Source of the DNA: Microbulbifer taiwanensis
GTDB taxonomy: Bacteria; Pseudomonadota; Gammaproteobacteria; Pseudomonadales; Cellvibrionaceae
Direction of reading: 5' to 3'
Length of the DNA: 64,000 nt
NCBI RefSeq assembly: GCF_014904815.1
Contig: NZ_JACZFR010000044.1
Coordinates: 1-64,000 of the forward strand
The notes below the pieces were generated by a model. That model searched no databases. It had not been told where the DNA came from and saw only the letters and a list, made by a program, of their open reading frames with translations. The stretch's first letter is position 1, and every line of letters begins with the position of its first letter. Both the position numbers and the translations under genes were made by a program. This document shows, piece by piece, positions 40,785 through 50,376 of the stretch.

Positions 40785-42986
40785 CTACAGGTCCGGGTGG
40801 TGTGCTTTGCGGAATGCTCGCGGCGGACCTATCAGCGGCGTCTTAACCGGTTTGGCTGCGCCGGGAACTATGACGAATGAGTTGCCGCCCGGATTGGTGT
40901 CGTAAAACAGCGGCCCGTCCTTCCTCCAGTTATTCAACAGCCAGATATTACCCGACGGATCCACGGCACCGGCAGTGATGCGTTCCAGGGCATCGCTGGT
41001 ATAGCCGGTATGCGGCGATATGGGGTCACCCGGTTTCAGGCCCGGCGGGCAATTGCCGACGCCGCAGAAGCGCGCGATACCGGTGTCGGGCCATTCGTAG
41101 TCTTCGTCTGCATCCTCCATCGGCGTGTGGCCAAAATTAAATACCCACACGGTATCGTCACCGTCGACGGCGTTGCCCCAGGGCACACTCAAGCCGCCCA
41201 CTTTGGTGTACTGCTTCGGCGTGCCGCCGTCGGCCGGGTAAAAAATTAGCGACGGCATACCGCCCGCCTGGGAGTCCAGGGGCGTAGTGCAGACGATATT
41301 GACGGTATCGGAACTCGATACCCACATATTGCCCTGGCTGTCGCCGGCAATACCCATCGGCCAGGACACGGATACCGCGGAGGAGTCCACTGTCTCGACG
41401 CTGCCGTCGGCGGAAACGATATAGACTTCCTGCGCCTCGTTGCCGGTTACCCAGGCGCGCCCTTTGGGGTCTATGGCGATGGCAAAGGGTTTCAGCAATG
41501 GGGTTTCCGCACCGGTATTGGTGATGCCGCCGGGCAGGGGGATATTGCGCGCCCGCAGTGGATTTCCCCTGGGAATGAAGGTGACACTGTCATTGCCGCA
41601 GTTGGCGCTCCAGATATTCCCCTTCCTGTCTGACACAACTCCCTGTGGCCAGGAAATGTTGCCGCGGGTGAAGCCGCTCGGAGGCGACAGGGGGGTGCCG
41701 CTGGGGTGAAACAGGGACACGCTGTTGTGGGTTGCTGGAATTTCCTTGGCCGGATCCGGGGGTACTGTGCCGTCTGCGCAGTCGGGTGCCTCAAAGCCGA
41801 AGTTGCCCACCCAGAGATTGCCGTGCGGGTCGAAAGTTATCCCGAAACCGGCGCCGCTGAGACCGCCACCGAAATAGGGCGACCCGGGGAAAGACTCTCC
41901 CCAGGGGTAAAACTTCATCAGCCGCAATCCCGCGCAGGCGACTTCGCTCGGCGCCGCGGGTTCATAGTTGGCGTTGATCCAGCCGAAGCCGCGCTCGTCG
42001 ATGGCGACATTGCCCGGGCCATCCATCAGGTTGAACCTGTCCTGCTGAGAGTAAAAACCGCCGGTGAACTTTAGAAACAGCAGCCAGTTGGTGGGCCTGT
42101 CCGTCAGCGCCGGCTGGTAAATAGGCGAGAGCAGGGAGAGCAGGAACAGCGGGTCGCCTGCATTCAGTGGGTAGTTGGGGTAGGCGGGAAATTTGGCGAT
42201 ATTGGCTATGGCCTGCAGCACATTGTGCGGCGCCGACCCGCCGCCCGAAGTGGCCGCGAAAAGGTCGTGGCAGTTGGCGGCGCTGGCAATACAGGCGGCG
42301 ACGACATTGGTCAGGGAATTGAACGTGGTCAGGGTCGAAGTCTCGGAGCCGTTTGGTGTCCGGGCCAGTACTTCGCCGATATGGCCGTTTGCCGGGTTGG
42401 CCATATTCTCGGCCATCTTTACCGCATTCCGCATGCCGTTAGTGTTGCCGCGAATCTTGCGGCCCTCGATAAACTGGGCGAAGGAAGTACCAGTAGCGAC
42501 AGTAGTGCGCTCGTTGATAACCACTTTTTCCAGTACTTTTGAACCGGCGCCCACGGCGCCAGCGAGCATCGCCGGGCGTTTCTCCGCAATGACAAAATAA
42601 ACCGGCTTGAGCCATGGGGACAGTTTGCCCGGCAGCCGATAGCGGATTTCAAATTCACCGGCAGCGTCAGTGGTGGAAATCCCGAGGACATGATCGACGG
42701 GGAAGTTGCCCGCGTAGCTGACACGGAGGGAGACCCTGTAACCGGGCAGGGGGCCGCCATTGCCCTCCACCCGGCCGCGGATTTTTTTTACCCGCGGCAG
42801 CCAGGGATCATTCGGAGCAAACTGCTGCAACGCACTGTCGGTTGGCGAGCCGGCTTCCGGGTTCCTGTCGATGTCGCCCTGCGCCCTTGCCAATAGTCCG
42901 CCCAGCGAAAGCAGGGCCGCGACGGCGATCAGGGTTGGGAGTCTGGGGTGAAAGGAGAGGTATCCGGCCGGGCCTGCAATCTTCAT
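40785..42986 (-). CDS. Large secreted protein with Ig/carboxypeptidase-regulatory-like domain and NHL-type propeller
   Basis: A 733-residue protein: signal peptide (about 1-36), a beta-sandwich of the carboxypeptidase regulatory-like kind (about 65-140, KKIRGRVEG and STTDAAGEFEIRYRLPG), a linker region rich in Ala/Asn (about 150-290), then repeats in the style of G-N-I/L-W-x-x-N (NLWVGNFGF, NIWSANCGN, RAWVTGNEA, NMWVSSSD, TVWVFNFGH, NIWLLNNW) that should form a beta-propeller. Several Cys pairs fit an extracytoplasmic site. It is probably a surface or periplasmic binding protein; no enzyme motif is seen. Confidence 0.8.
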   Translation of the reverse strand: MKIAGPAGYLSFHPRLPTLIAVAALLSLGGLLARAQGDIDRNPEAGSPTDSALQQFAPNDPWLPRVKKIRGRVEGNGGPLPGYRVSLRVSYAGNFPVDHVLGISTTDAAGEFEIRYRLPGKLSPWLKPVYFVIAEKRPAMLAGAVGAGSKVLEKVVINERTTVATGTSFAQFIEGRKIRGNTNGMRNAVKMAENMANPANGHIGEVLARTPNGSETSTLTTFNSLTNVVAACIASAANCHDLFAATSGGGSAPHNVLQAIANIAKFPAYPNYPLNAGDPLFLLSLLSPIYQPALTDRPTNWLLFLKFTGGFYSQQDRFNLMDGPGNVAIDERGFGWINANYEPAAPSEVACAGLRLMKFYPWGESFPGSPYFGGGLSGAGFGITFDPHGNLWVGNFGFEAPDCADGTVPPDPAKEIPATHNSVSLFHPSGTPLSPPSGFTRGNISWPQGVVSDRKGNIWSANCGNDSVTFIPRGNPLRARNIPLPGGITNTGAETPLLKPFAIAIDPKGRAWVTGNEAQEVYIVSADGSVETVDSSAVSVSWPMGIAGDSQGNMWVSSSDTVNIVCTTPLDSQAGGMPSLIFYPADGGTPKQYTKVGGLSVPWGNAVDGDDTVWVFNFGHTPMEDADEDYEWPDTGIARFCGVGNCPPGLKPGDPISPHTGYTSDALERITAGAVDPSGNIWLLNNWRKDGPLFYDTNPGGNSFVIVPGAAKPVKTPLIGPPRAFRKAHHPDL

Positions 42987-43168
42987 GAACTTCTACTTCC
43001 TTACTGCCAGTTCACGACTTGGAGAAAATCCATTTCGAAGAAGTATGGCACAAGCCGTCGCCGGCGAAGTGAATACGCCTGAGCTCTAATGAACCGATAG
43101 GAAGGAATTGGTGAGAGAGCTTGGGGCCTTCACCGGGGCAGGCTGGACCGCCCCGGTAGCTTTGCGTA

Positions 43169-43870
43169 TCAACCCTGCAACCGCTGGGCGAATCCGAGCA
43201 GTGAAATTGGCGGCCGCTGTTTTATATGGGCACTGGTGAGTGTATCAAAGTGGTTGTCGAGAATCTGGAACAGAGCGCGACGGCTCGCCTCGTGGAAGAT
43301 TTCCGGCGAGCCGTACCGCGCGTAATACTCGGGAAACAGTTGCGCAATATCCTCCGCTGACCACTCGAGGTGGAATTGCAGGCCGAGAATATGCGCGCCG
43401 GCGGAAAAGGCCTGGTGCGGGCACAGCTTGGATTCGGCCAGGCATCTGGCGCCTTCGGGAATAGCGAAGCGGTATTTGTGCGCGTGGAACACCAGCCCTG
43501 TGCCAAATTGCCAGTCCCGCTTCGGAGTCACCGGCAGCCAGCCCAGTTCTTCCTGCGGCATTTCGATCACTTCTGCGCCCAGCGCGTGGGCCAGCAGTTG
43601 GGAGCCGAGACAGATGCCGAGTATCGGCACGGATGTGCGCGTCGCGCGGCTGATCCAGTCAATCTCCCAGGCGAGCCACGGCAGTTCCCTGTGGTCGCGC
43701 ACGTCCATCAGACCGCCCAGTACCACCAGGCCGTCGAAACCGCAGTCCGGCAGTAGCTGCTGGCGTGGGTCGATGATTTCGAGTTCCACGCCGCGCGCCG
43801 CAGCCCAGTCGGCGATATAGCCGGGGCCCTCGTGTTTTTCATGCTGAATTACCAGCAGCCGGTTACTCAT
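43169..43870 (-). CDS. Class I glutamine amidotransferase domain protein
   Basis: A 233-residue GuaA-like amidotransferase. The nucleophile elbow is GICLGSQLLAHALG (Cys about residue 86) and the catalytic His lies in GLQFHLEWSAED (about 169). Stand-alone members of this group include gamma-glutamyl hydrolases and unassigned GATases. Its start overlaps the end of the preceding secreted-protein gene by four bases, so both form an operon. The acceptor is unknown. Confidence 0.88.
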   Translation of the reverse strand: MSNRLLVIQHEKHEGPGYIADWAAARGVELEIIDPRQQLLPDCGFDGLVVLGGLMDVRDHRELPWLAWEIDWISRATRTSVPILGICLGSQLLAHALGAEVIEMPQEELGWLPVTPKRDWQFGTGLVFHAHKYRFAIPEGARCLAESKLCPHQAFSAGAHILGLQFHLEWSAEDIAQLFPEYYARYGSPEIFHEASRRALFQILDNHFDTLTSAHIKQRPPISLLGFAQRLQG

Positions 43871-44571
43871 GGTTGCTGAAAGTCCCTCGTCTCCAGGTAG
43901 AGCACTCGTTTGAATCGAATACCCGCATCACTTATCGCCGCGGGCCAGTTGTCCTTCGACAGCGGCTGTTTGCTGCCGCTGTGTATGCGCGAGGGCGCTT
44001 CGGCGTCGGACTCCACCTCGAGAATCTGGTCAAAACTGGGCGGGGTGCCGATTTCGTGCACCAGCAGGGCGGTGTTGCCAAAATGCAGGAGGCGGTAGTG
44101 GCCGTTCTTCTGCTCGACCAGTGGCCTGTCGAGGAGCTTCTGCACAATCTGTAACTGCACTCCATCGGCATGGGGCGCACCGCCGCGCTCGAAGTGCCCG
44201 CGATAAATACGCGCGCTGAATGCGCCAATTTCACCCTTCTGCAGTGCCTTCAGGGAAAAGCGCTCCGGCTCGGCGGATACCAGTACACCGTCTTGTATCA
44301 GGGAGCGCAGGCCGGTACCCGCTGCGGACGACACTTCGAGCAGTATCTGGTGCCCGTGGCGCCCGCCGTGCAGTGGCATATGGGACGCGATCAGCCGCTC
44401 GCCGACGGGCAGCAGCGCCATACCGTGCACGCCGACGGATTCGTCTTCCGCCATCGCAACCGGTGCGAGTAGCAGCCAGCTGGCAAACAGCCTGAGCCAG
44501 CCGCTGTGGGCAAAGCTTCTGCTGCCTCGGCGCCGGCCGTGGTGCCGACGTGGATTTTGTAGTGCACTCAT
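43867..44571 (-). CDS. Exported protein of unknown function
   Basis: A 234-residue protein with a long basic N-terminus (RRHHGRRRGSRS) and a hydrophobic signal segment ending in VAMAED. The mature part is soluble, without Cys and with many His residues early on (HGMALLP, ASHMPLHGGRHGHQ). ATG 44571 is taken; the frame is open to 44604. The gene pair with the amidotransferase is divergent from the LysR gene 97 bases away. I do not recognise the family. Confidence 0.72.
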   Translation of the reverse strand: MSALQNPRRHHGRRRGSRSFAHSGWLRLFASWLLLAPVAMAEDESVGVHGMALLPVGERLIASHMPLHGGRHGHQILLEVSSAAGTGLRSLIQDGVLVSAEPERFSLKALQKGEIGAFSARIYRGHFERGGAPHADGVQLQIVQKLLDRPLVEQKNGHYRLLHFGNTALLVHEIGTPPSFDQILEVESDAEAPSRIHSGSKQPLSKDNWPAAISDAGIRFKRVLYLETRDFQQP

Positions 44572-44667
44572 AGAGGTATCGCAATTGGCTGACGCGCTTG
44601 TCACGGCGAAATTCTAGCCATACATTAGTGCCCAATCGATTCTGATATGGAGACTATTGATTCCAGA

Positions 44668-45552
44668 ATGGAAATAGATGATCTGGAGAAGTTCCTGGTG
44701 ATCGCCGCCACCGAGAACCTGCAGCGCGCCGCGGATCGACTGGATACCAGCGCCGGGGGCCTGAGCAAGTCCCTGCGCCGGCTGGAGACGGCACTGGATA
44801 CACGCCTGTTCGACCGTGTCGGCAAGCAGATTCGCGTCAACGACGCAGGGCGCCGCTTACAGAGGCGCGCGGCGGAGATAGTGGCCATGGCACAGCAGAC
44901 CCGCGCCGAGTTCGGCGGCCTGGCCCGCGGCCTCGAGTGCCGGGTGGCGGCGCCGGCGATGTTGCAGCTGGAGTGGTCGCGGCGTATCCAGCAGTGCCTG
45001 GCGCTGCAGCAGCCCGACGCGCGCCTGTCCATGACTTCCGCCTACGAGGCGCTGGCGCTGCGGATGCTGGTGCGCGGCGAAGTGGATTTCGCCCTGGTGA
45101 CCGATGCGGTGGCCGCGCAGATACCCGATGACATGTCAGTGCGCTCGGTCGGCTCGACCACCATGCGCGTCGCCGCGGCACCATCGCACCCGCTGGTGCA
45201 GGGGCGGCGGGAGAGGCCGGTGGAGGTGACGACGGAGACGATACTGCGGTATCCCTTCGCCGCACCCAGGATCTCCCCCTTCTGTGGCGAGGAGCGCGGT
45301 ATCGGCAGCGACGGCTGGCGCGAGGACGCGCTGCCGCGCAAGATCAGTGTGGTGGTGAACGACTACGGCGTGCTCTGCAGCCTGGTGCAGGGTGGCCAGT
45401 TGCTGGCCTACCTGCCAGAACAGCTGCTCAATGAAATAGGCGCTGTGCGGGTGAAGGTGGTGGATTGTCCCTACCAGTGTACCGAGGAATTGATCGTGGT
45501 CTGGCGGGGTGGGGGCGAGAGCTGGCTCGACAGCTTGCTGCAGGCACTTTGA
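44668..45552 (+). CDS. LysR-family transcriptional regulator
   Basis: A 294-residue regulator (301 if ATG 44647 is used). The N-terminal helix-turn-helix (about residues 2-60, LEKFLVIAATENLQRAADRLDTSAGGLSKSLRRLE) is followed by a two-lobed effector domain. ATG 44668 puts the DNA-binding domain at the usual distance from the start; neither start has a good ribosome site. Divergent from the amidotransferase pair and convergent with the second molybdenum hydroxylase set, so the target is uncertain. Confidence 0.9.
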   Translation: MEIDDLEKFLVIAATENLQRAADRLDTSAGGLSKSLRRLETALDTRLFDRVGKQIRVNDAGRRLQRRAAEIVAMAQQTRAEFGGLARGLECRVAAPAMLQLEWSRRIQQCLALQQPDARLSMTSAYEALALRMLVRGEVDFALVTDAVAAQIPDDMSVRSVGSTTMRVAAAPSHPLVQGRRERPVEVTTETILRYPFAAPRISPFCGEERGIGSDGWREDALPRKISVVVNDYGVLCSLVQGGQLLAYLPEQLLNEIGAVRVKVVDCPYQCTEELIVVWRGGGESWLDSLLQAL

Positions 45553-45570
45553 CCTGGGGGAATCCCCCCC

Positions 45571-45674
45571 TGTAGGAGCGGCGGGGCGGCCATCCGCCCG
45601 TGGCCGCGATCGATTGCGCTACGTAGTGAGACCGATCGCGGCCATGGGCGGATGGCCGCCCCGCCGCTCCTACA
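45571..45674. repeat. 104-bp near-perfect palindrome, TGTAGGAGCGGC family, copy 3
   Basis: Two 42-base arms (45571-45612 and 45633-45674) are complementary with a single mismatch around a 20-base loop. The ends read TGTAGGAGCGGC and the inner part GGCCGCGATCG as in the other copies, with an added GGGCGGCCATCCGCCC segment. It lies exactly between convergent genes and could stop transcription from both sides. Confidence 0.85.
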
Positions 45675-45686
45675 AGAGGGGCTCCC

Positions 45687-47852
45687 TCAGGCCTTGAGGC
45701 TGAACGGCATGGCGTACATCCGCTTGCCGGTGGCCGCGGCTATCGCATTGCCCACTGCCGGCGCCAGCGGCGGCACGCCGGGTTCGCCGATACCGCTGGG
45801 GGGCTCCGCCGACTGCACTATATGCACCTCCACCGCCGGCATTTCCCGTATACGCGTCGGTTCGTAGTTGTGGAAATTGCTCTGCTGCACCCTGCCGTCT
45901 TTCAGGGTGATGCGGTTGCGCAACAGGGTGGACAGGGCAAAACCGATGGCGCCCTCTATCTGTGCGGTCACCACGTCGGGGTTGATCGCCACACCGCAAT
46001 CCACGGCGGCGGTGATCTTGTCCACCGTGAAATCGCCCTCGTCTATGGACACATCCGCCACCATTGCCACCCGGGTGCCGAAGGACTTGTGGAAGGCGAT
46101 GCCGCGCCCCCGGTTCTCCCCGGTGGAACCGCCCCAACCGGACTTGCCTGCAACCAGTTGCAGCACCTCTCTGTCGCGAGCCTCGGGCAGCAACTCGAGG
46201 CGGTATTGCAGCGGATCCCGGCCGGCCATACGCGCCAGTTCGTCGATCACGGTTTCCATCACATGGGCGGTGTGGGTGTGGCCCACCGAGCGCCACCAGA
46301 GCACCGGCACCGGCGACTCGGCGTTGTATACGCGCACGTTGAAGTTGTCGATCTGGTAGGGCGTGTCTGCCAGGCCTTCGACGCTGCTGTGGTCCACGCC
46401 ATCTTTGACCATCAGTGCGGCGAAGGGGGTGCCGGTGAACAGGGACTGTGTGACCACCTTGTGCTGCCAGCCGGCAATATTGCCGCTGTCGTCCAGGCCG
46501 GCTTCCAGTTGATGCAAAACGATTGGTCGGTAATAGCCGCCGCGAATATCGTCCTCCCGACTCCACAGCAGGTGTACCGGTGCGCGACTTTTCATCGCCT
46601 TACCGATCTGCGCCAGCTCTGCGACCCAGTCGCCGAGCGGATTGCCGCGGCGACCGAAGCTGCCACCGCCGAGCAGGGTGTGGATTCTGATTCGTTTGGA
46701 TTCAATACCCAGTACTTCCGAGAGTACATGCTCGTCGATACTCTGCAGCTGGCAGCCGGACCACATCTCCGCCTTGTCGCCGTCGAAATCCAATATGCAG
46801 TTGAGGGGTTCCATCGGTGTATGTGCCAGGAAGGGGAAGGTAAATTCCGCCGTCAATTTCTGCGCCGCGGAAGGCAGCGCTTTGCCCGCGTCGCCGCGCT
46901 TTGTTGCGACCAGTCCCTCGCCCTGTGCCTGCTGGCGGTATTCCGCAAAGATCTGCTCGTCAGAGCGGGTTTCGGCGCCGCTGGTGTCCCACTCGACTTT
47001 CAAAGCATCACGCCCGCGCAGCGCGCTCCAGCTGTCTTTTGCCAATACGGCCACACCGGCGGGAATCTGCACCACCTCCTCGACCCCGGGGATGGCCTCG
47101 CTGGCCGTGGCGTCGAAACTTTTCACTTTGGCGCCGAAAAGTGGCGGGTGGGCGATAGCAGCGGTGAGCATGCCGGGCCGCTTGACGTCCATGGCAAACA
47201 GGGCCTTGCCGTCGGTTTTCTCCGCGGAGTCGAGCCGTGGGACATTTTTGCCGATCAGCTTCCAGTCCGCGGGGTCTTTCAGCGGTGCGTCCTGCGGCAC
47301 CGGCAACTGCATGGCATCTGCGGCCAGCTCGGCGTAGGTGGCACTCTTTCCGGAAGTGTGCACCACTGTGCTGTTTTCCGCGCGCAGTTCGGCTTCGGGG
47401 ACTTTCCACTTTTTCGCCGCCGCCTCGATCATCATGGTACGCGCGGCCGCACCGACTTTGCGCATCTGCATCCAGGAGCCGGCCATGGAGGCGGAGCCAC
47501 CGGTAACCATTACCGGGCCGAAAACCAGGTTGTTGTAGGTAGCCACGTCGTTGGGGGCGAACTCGAAGCGCAGTTTCGACCAGTCCGCTTCCAGCTCTTC
47601 CGCCAACAGCGTCGCCACGCCGGTGACCACGCCCTGGCCCATTTCGAAATACTTGCTGATGACGGTGATGATGTTGTCGCTATCGATTTTCAGGAAAAGG
47701 TTCGGTGCCGGTGTCTCCGAAGGTGGTGTTTGTGCACTGGCGGTTCGGCGACCCAGTGGCACATAGAAGCCGAGTATAAAGACCGTCGAGGCGGCGGCCT
47801 TGAGAAAGCGGCGCCGGGACAGGGATTCGGGTGCGTCCGTGTGCCTGGTCAC
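45687..47852 (-). CDS. Tat-exported molybdopterin-binding subunit, IorB-like
   Basis: A 721-residue molybdenum hydroxylase large subunit in the isoquinoline 1-oxidoreductase beta / aldehyde dehydrogenase group. Twin-arginine signal [12 protein letters not shown] at residues about 12-23, cofactor-binding GGGSFGRRG, and active-site Glu in [15 protein letters not shown] near the C-terminus. It is shorter than, and not closely similar to, the 24174-26987 enzyme. Its start overlaps the end of the 2Fe-2S gene by four bases, so the operon order is cytochrome, 2Fe-2S, Mo subunit. The substrate is unknown; aldehydes or N-heterocycles are typical. Confidence 0.92.
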   Translation of the reverse strand: MTRHTDAPESLSRRRFLKAAASTVFILGFYVPLGRRTASAQTPPSETPAPNLFLKIDSDNIITVISKYFEMGQGVVTGVATLLAEELEADWSKLRFEFAPNDVATYNNLVFGPVMVTGGSASMAGSWMQMRKVGAAARTMMIEAAAKKWKVPEAELRAENSTVVHTSGKSATYAELAADAMQLPVPQDAPLKDPADWKLIGKNVPRLDSAEKTDGKALFAMDVKRPGMLTAAIAHPPLFGAKVKSFDATASEAIPGVEEVVQIPAGVAVLAKDSWSALRGRDALKVEWDTSGAETRSDEQIFAEYRQQAQGEGLVATKRGDAGKALPSAAQKLTAEFTFPFLAHTPMEPLNCILDFDGDKAEMWSGCQLQSIDEHVLSEVLGIESKRIRIHTLLGGGSFGRRGNPLGDWVAELAQIGKAMKSRAPVHLLWSREDDIRGGYYRPIVLHQLEAGLDDSGNIAGWQHKVVTQSLFTGTPFAALMVKDGVDHSSVEGLADTPYQIDNFNVRVYNAESPVPVLWWRSVGHTHTAHVMETVIDELARMAGRDPLQYRLELLPEARDREVLQLVAGKSGWGGSTGENRGRGIAFHKSFGTRVAMVADVSIDEGDFTVDKITAAVDCGVAINPDVVTAQIEGAIGFALSTLLRNRITLKDGRVQQSNFHNYEPTRIREMPAVEVHIVQSAEPPSGIGEPGVPPLAPAVGNAIAAATGKRMYAMPFSLKA

Positions 47853-48319
47853 TGGTCACCTCCGATTTTCTTCGCGCTCTCGAGAATGGCCGCGCGGATC
47901 CGTTGGTAGGTGCCACAGCGGCAGATATTGCCCTCCATACTGGCATCGATATCTTCGTCGCTGGGCTTGCGATTTTTCGACAGCAGGGTGATAGCGGACA
48001 TGATCTGGCCGGACTGGCAGTAGCCGCACTGCACCACATCCAGTTCCCGCCAGGCGCCGACCACCGCATCCGCCACCGGGCCGGAAACGCCCTCGATGGT
48101 GGTGATCTCCCGGCCCTGGGCCTCCCCCAGCATTATCGAACAGGAGCGCGCTGCCTCGCCGTCGATATGTACCGTGCAGGCCCCGCAGAGGGCGCGGCCG
48201 CAGCCGTACTTGGTACCGGTCATATCCAGCAGGTCGCGCAGGGCCCAGAGCAGTGGCATCTGCGGGTCCGCGTCCAGTTGCCGGTCTTGCCCGTTGATCT
48301 TCAACTCGATTCTGGCCAT
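47849..48319 (-). CDS. 2Fe-2S subunit, IorA-like
   Basis: A 156-residue subunit with the ferredoxin-type cluster ligands GCGRALCGAC plus a Cys near residue 60 and the second-cluster motifs CGYCQSGQ and CRCGTYQ. No signal peptide; presumably co-exported with the Tat-carried Mo subunit. It begins 4 bases after the cytochrome gene and overlaps the Mo subunit gene. Confidence 0.95.
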   Translation of the reverse strand: MARIELKINGQDRQLDADPQMPLLWALRDLLDMTGTKYGCGRALCGACTVHIDGEAARSCSIMLGEAQGREITTIEGVSGPVADAVVGAWRELDVVQCGYCQSGQIMSAITLLSKNRKPSDEDIDASMEGNICRCGTYQRIRAAILESAKKIGGDQ

Positions 48320-48323
48320 TAGA

Positions 48324-48920
48324 TCACTCCTTGGGGCAGGGCATGCCTGCCGCCACCCAGGTGGTCAGCAGTTGCAAAAAGGATGCATGGTCGACAGGGA
48401 CAGGTTCGCGTCCGGCACCAGGCTCCCAGCCCCAGAGCACCAGCTTGTCCTCTCCCATATGCTTTTTCAGGTCTTCCGCCGACCTGCCGCCATTGCGCTT
48501 CGGGTCTTTCAGCGATTCGCAGAGTGCGGCGGAAGAGAGGTCGGCCCAGGACATGGACAGCGGCGCCAGTGACCAGTGGGGCGCGCCGGGCACGCCGGAA
48601 CTGGGATTGTTGCCTTTCTGGTTGTGGCAATTGGTGCAGCGCATGGCGGCGACCCCCAGGTTGTCCGGCCCCCTGGTTACCCGGGGGTTGTGCGGGTGGC
48701 CGTCGTCACCCTGCAGCGGGGTATCGACCTGGTGGCAGTTGAGGCAGCGGGGGTGCTGCAGCACCGTGGCGATCTGTTCCCAGGCCCGCAGCGCCCCGGG
48801 GTCCGCCTCGGGCCGGGCCATGGACTTTTTCTCCCTGCCATCGCAAGCGGCCAGGGCCGACAGCAGTGCGATAGAGGTCACCGTTGAGCGCAATAGCGCA
48901 ACCGTTCGCCGCATTCCCAT
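48324..48920 (-). CDS. Diheme lipoprotein cytochrome c of the second molybdenum hydroxylase
   Basis: A 198-residue exported protein with lipoprotein signal (lipobox LAAC, Cys about residue 26) and two heme c sites, CLNCH and CTNCH. It is first in the operon with the IorAB-like genes and is probably the electron acceptor of that enzyme. ATG 48920 is chosen; ATG 48914 and 48956 are also in frame. It is unrelated in layout to the triheme subunit at 27545. Confidence 0.87.
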   Translation of the reverse strand: MGMRRTVALLRSTVTSIALLSALAACDGREKKSMARPEADPGALRAWEQIATVLQHPRCLNCHQVDTPLQGDDGHPHNPRVTRGPDNLGVAAMRCTNCHNQKGNNPSSGVPGAPHWSLAPLSMSWADLSSAALCESLKDPKRNGGRSAEDLKKHMGEDKLVLWGWEPGAGREPVPVDHASFLQLLTTWVAAGMPCPKE

Positions 48921-49160
48921 TTTGCGTTTCTCTTCGTGAAAGGAAGAATGCAGCAACCATAATCGCGGTGTGGCACCGGCGACAGGCGGCGAGGGCGTAA
49001 GGGGTGTGTTGCAGCGACAAAAGATGCGCTGTGGCGTCCAAAGTGTTTACACTTTTCTGACTGGTTAGTCAGGCGGGTGCCGTAGCGCGGCGGGGCGCGT
49101 GCTATGATAGGCGCGTTTTTTTGTATGCAGGGGCGCAGCTGGGCGCCCGGAGGAGAGTCT

Positions 49161-49943
49161 ATGTCCTGGTTGGGCGCGGGAATTGGAGCCGGTATCGGCT
49201 TGATGTTTGGTGGCCCCATCGGCGCGGCGCTGGGTGCCTGGATCGGCAGTTCTTTCGGCTCCGGTCTGCAGCGCGTCGGCGGTGCCGCCGCCGGCCTCAA
49301 CCGCGACGGCGCCCAGACGGTGTTTATCGTCACGCTGTTTTCCATGCTGGCGAAGATGGCCAAGGCAGATGGGCAGGTCTCCAAGGCGGAAGTCCAGTTT
49401 ATCGAGGACTTTATGCGGACCAACCTGCGCCTCGGTGCCGAGGACCGCGCTCAGGCGATCAAGATTTTCCAGAACGCCAAGAGCGATAACTACAGCATCT
49501 ACGACTATGCGCAACAGTACCGGCAACTGGTGCGCAACCAGGCCATGCGCGAAATGGTCTACCGACTGCTGTTTGCCGTGGCATTTGCAGATGGCGAACT
49601 GCACGCGGCGGAAGAGGCAATACTGCGCCGCATTCCCGCCGAGCTGGGACTGCACGAGTCTATTTTCTCCGCCATGTGGGGCGAGTTCGACCAGCGAGCA
49701 CCGGCGTCCGGCGCCAGCCTGCAGCAGCACTACGATGTGCTGGAGTGCACACCGGAGACCAGCGACCGCGACCTGAAACTCGCCTACCGCCGCAAGGCGG
49801 CCGAATTCCACCCGGACAAGATTGCCTCCAAGGGGTTGCCGGAAGAGTTTATGCGCCATGCGGAAGACCAGATGAAAAGCATCACCGTGGCCTACGACAC
49901 TATTGTCGAGTCGCGCAAACGCGAGGCGAGTGCAACGGCATAG
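49161..49943 (+). CDS. DjlA-like co-chaperone with TerB and DnaJ domains
   Basis: A 260-residue protein: a Gly-rich hydrophobic N-terminal segment (about residues 4-35, GAGIGAGIGLMFGGPIGAALGAWIG) resembling the membrane anchor of DjlA, a TerB-like helical domain (about 50-165) and a C-terminal J domain (about 190-255) with the HPD motif in EFHPDKIAS. It should stimulate DnaK ATPase at the inner membrane. ATG 49161 follows GGAGGAG. bolA follows 47 bases later. Confidence 0.9.
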   Translation: MSWLGAGIGAGIGLMFGGPIGAALGAWIGSSFGSGLQRVGGAAAGLNRDGAQTVFIVTLFSMLAKMAKADGQVSKAEVQFIEDFMRTNLRLGAEDRAQAIKIFQNAKSDNYSIYDYAQQYRQLVRNQAMREMVYRLLFAVAFADGELHAAEEAILRRIPAELGLHESIFSAMWGEFDQRAPASGASLQQHYDVLECTPETSDRDLKLAYRRKAAEFHPDKIASKGLPEEFMRHAEDQMKSITVAYDTIVESRKREASATA

Positions 49944-49990
49944 GGTGTTCTTCACCCAGAGTTGAATTTTCTGAATCACCGAGGTATTTG

Positions 49991-50296
49991 ATGAGCCTTG
50001 CCAATAAAATTGAAGAAAAACTGAGTGCGGCCTTTGCGCCAGAGCATATCGACGTGCAGTGCGAAAGCCATATGCACAATGTACCGGCGGGCTCGGAAAT
50101 GCATTTTCGCGTAGTACTGGTGAGCGACACCTTCACTTCGCTGCGCAAGGTACAGCGACACCAGAAAGTGTATGCAGTACTGGCCGAGGAGATGGCCGGT
50201 CCGATACATGCGCTGGCTCTGCATACCTACAGCCCGCAGGAGTGGCAGGGTGCGGCGCCGCAGAGCCCGGAATGTCTCGGTGGCGGAAAAAAGTAA
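49991..50296 (+). CDS. bolA: BolA family protein
   Basis: A 101-residue protein. HNVPAGSEMHFRVVLVSDTF, then VQRHQKVYAVLAEEM and IHALALHTYSPQEW are the class-defining BolA segments, with the conserved His residues. BolA proteins partner with monothiol glutaredoxins in iron-sulfur trafficking and affect cell shape and stress responses. ATG 49991 has GAGG in front. It starts in another frame from a longer open frame that has no support. Confidence 0.94.
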   Translation: MSLANKIEEKLSAAFAPEHIDVQCESHMHNVPAGSEMHFRVVLVSDTFTSLRKVQRHQKVYAVLAEEMAGPIHALALHTYSPQEWQGAAPQSPECLGGGKK

Positions 50297-50345
50297 CCTG
50301 TTTTCCCCGCGATTCTTTGAACGTCTCCAGTTATTTCTTACCACC

Positions 50346-50376
50346 GCGCAGCAGTTCTTTTCGAACTGCTGCGGCG
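50346..50376 (+). terminator. Hairpin downstream of bolA
   Basis: GCAGCAGTTC and GAACTGCTGC form a perfect 10-bp stem with a TTTTC loop, extended by a few GC pairs. No strong T run follows directly. The remainder of 50297-50624 has no gene, only the promoter block of the next gene. Confidence 0.55.

Noticed and set aside
45822..47909. 695-codon plus-strand frame opposite the IorB-like gene
   Set aside because: Antisense shadow; the minus strand encodes a clear IorB-like protein overlapping its 2Fe-2S partner.
49676..50296. 206-codon frame with bolA at its end
   Set aside because: Only the last 101 codons are BolA-like; the earlier part is antiphase to the DnaJ-domain gene, so the start is ATG 49991.
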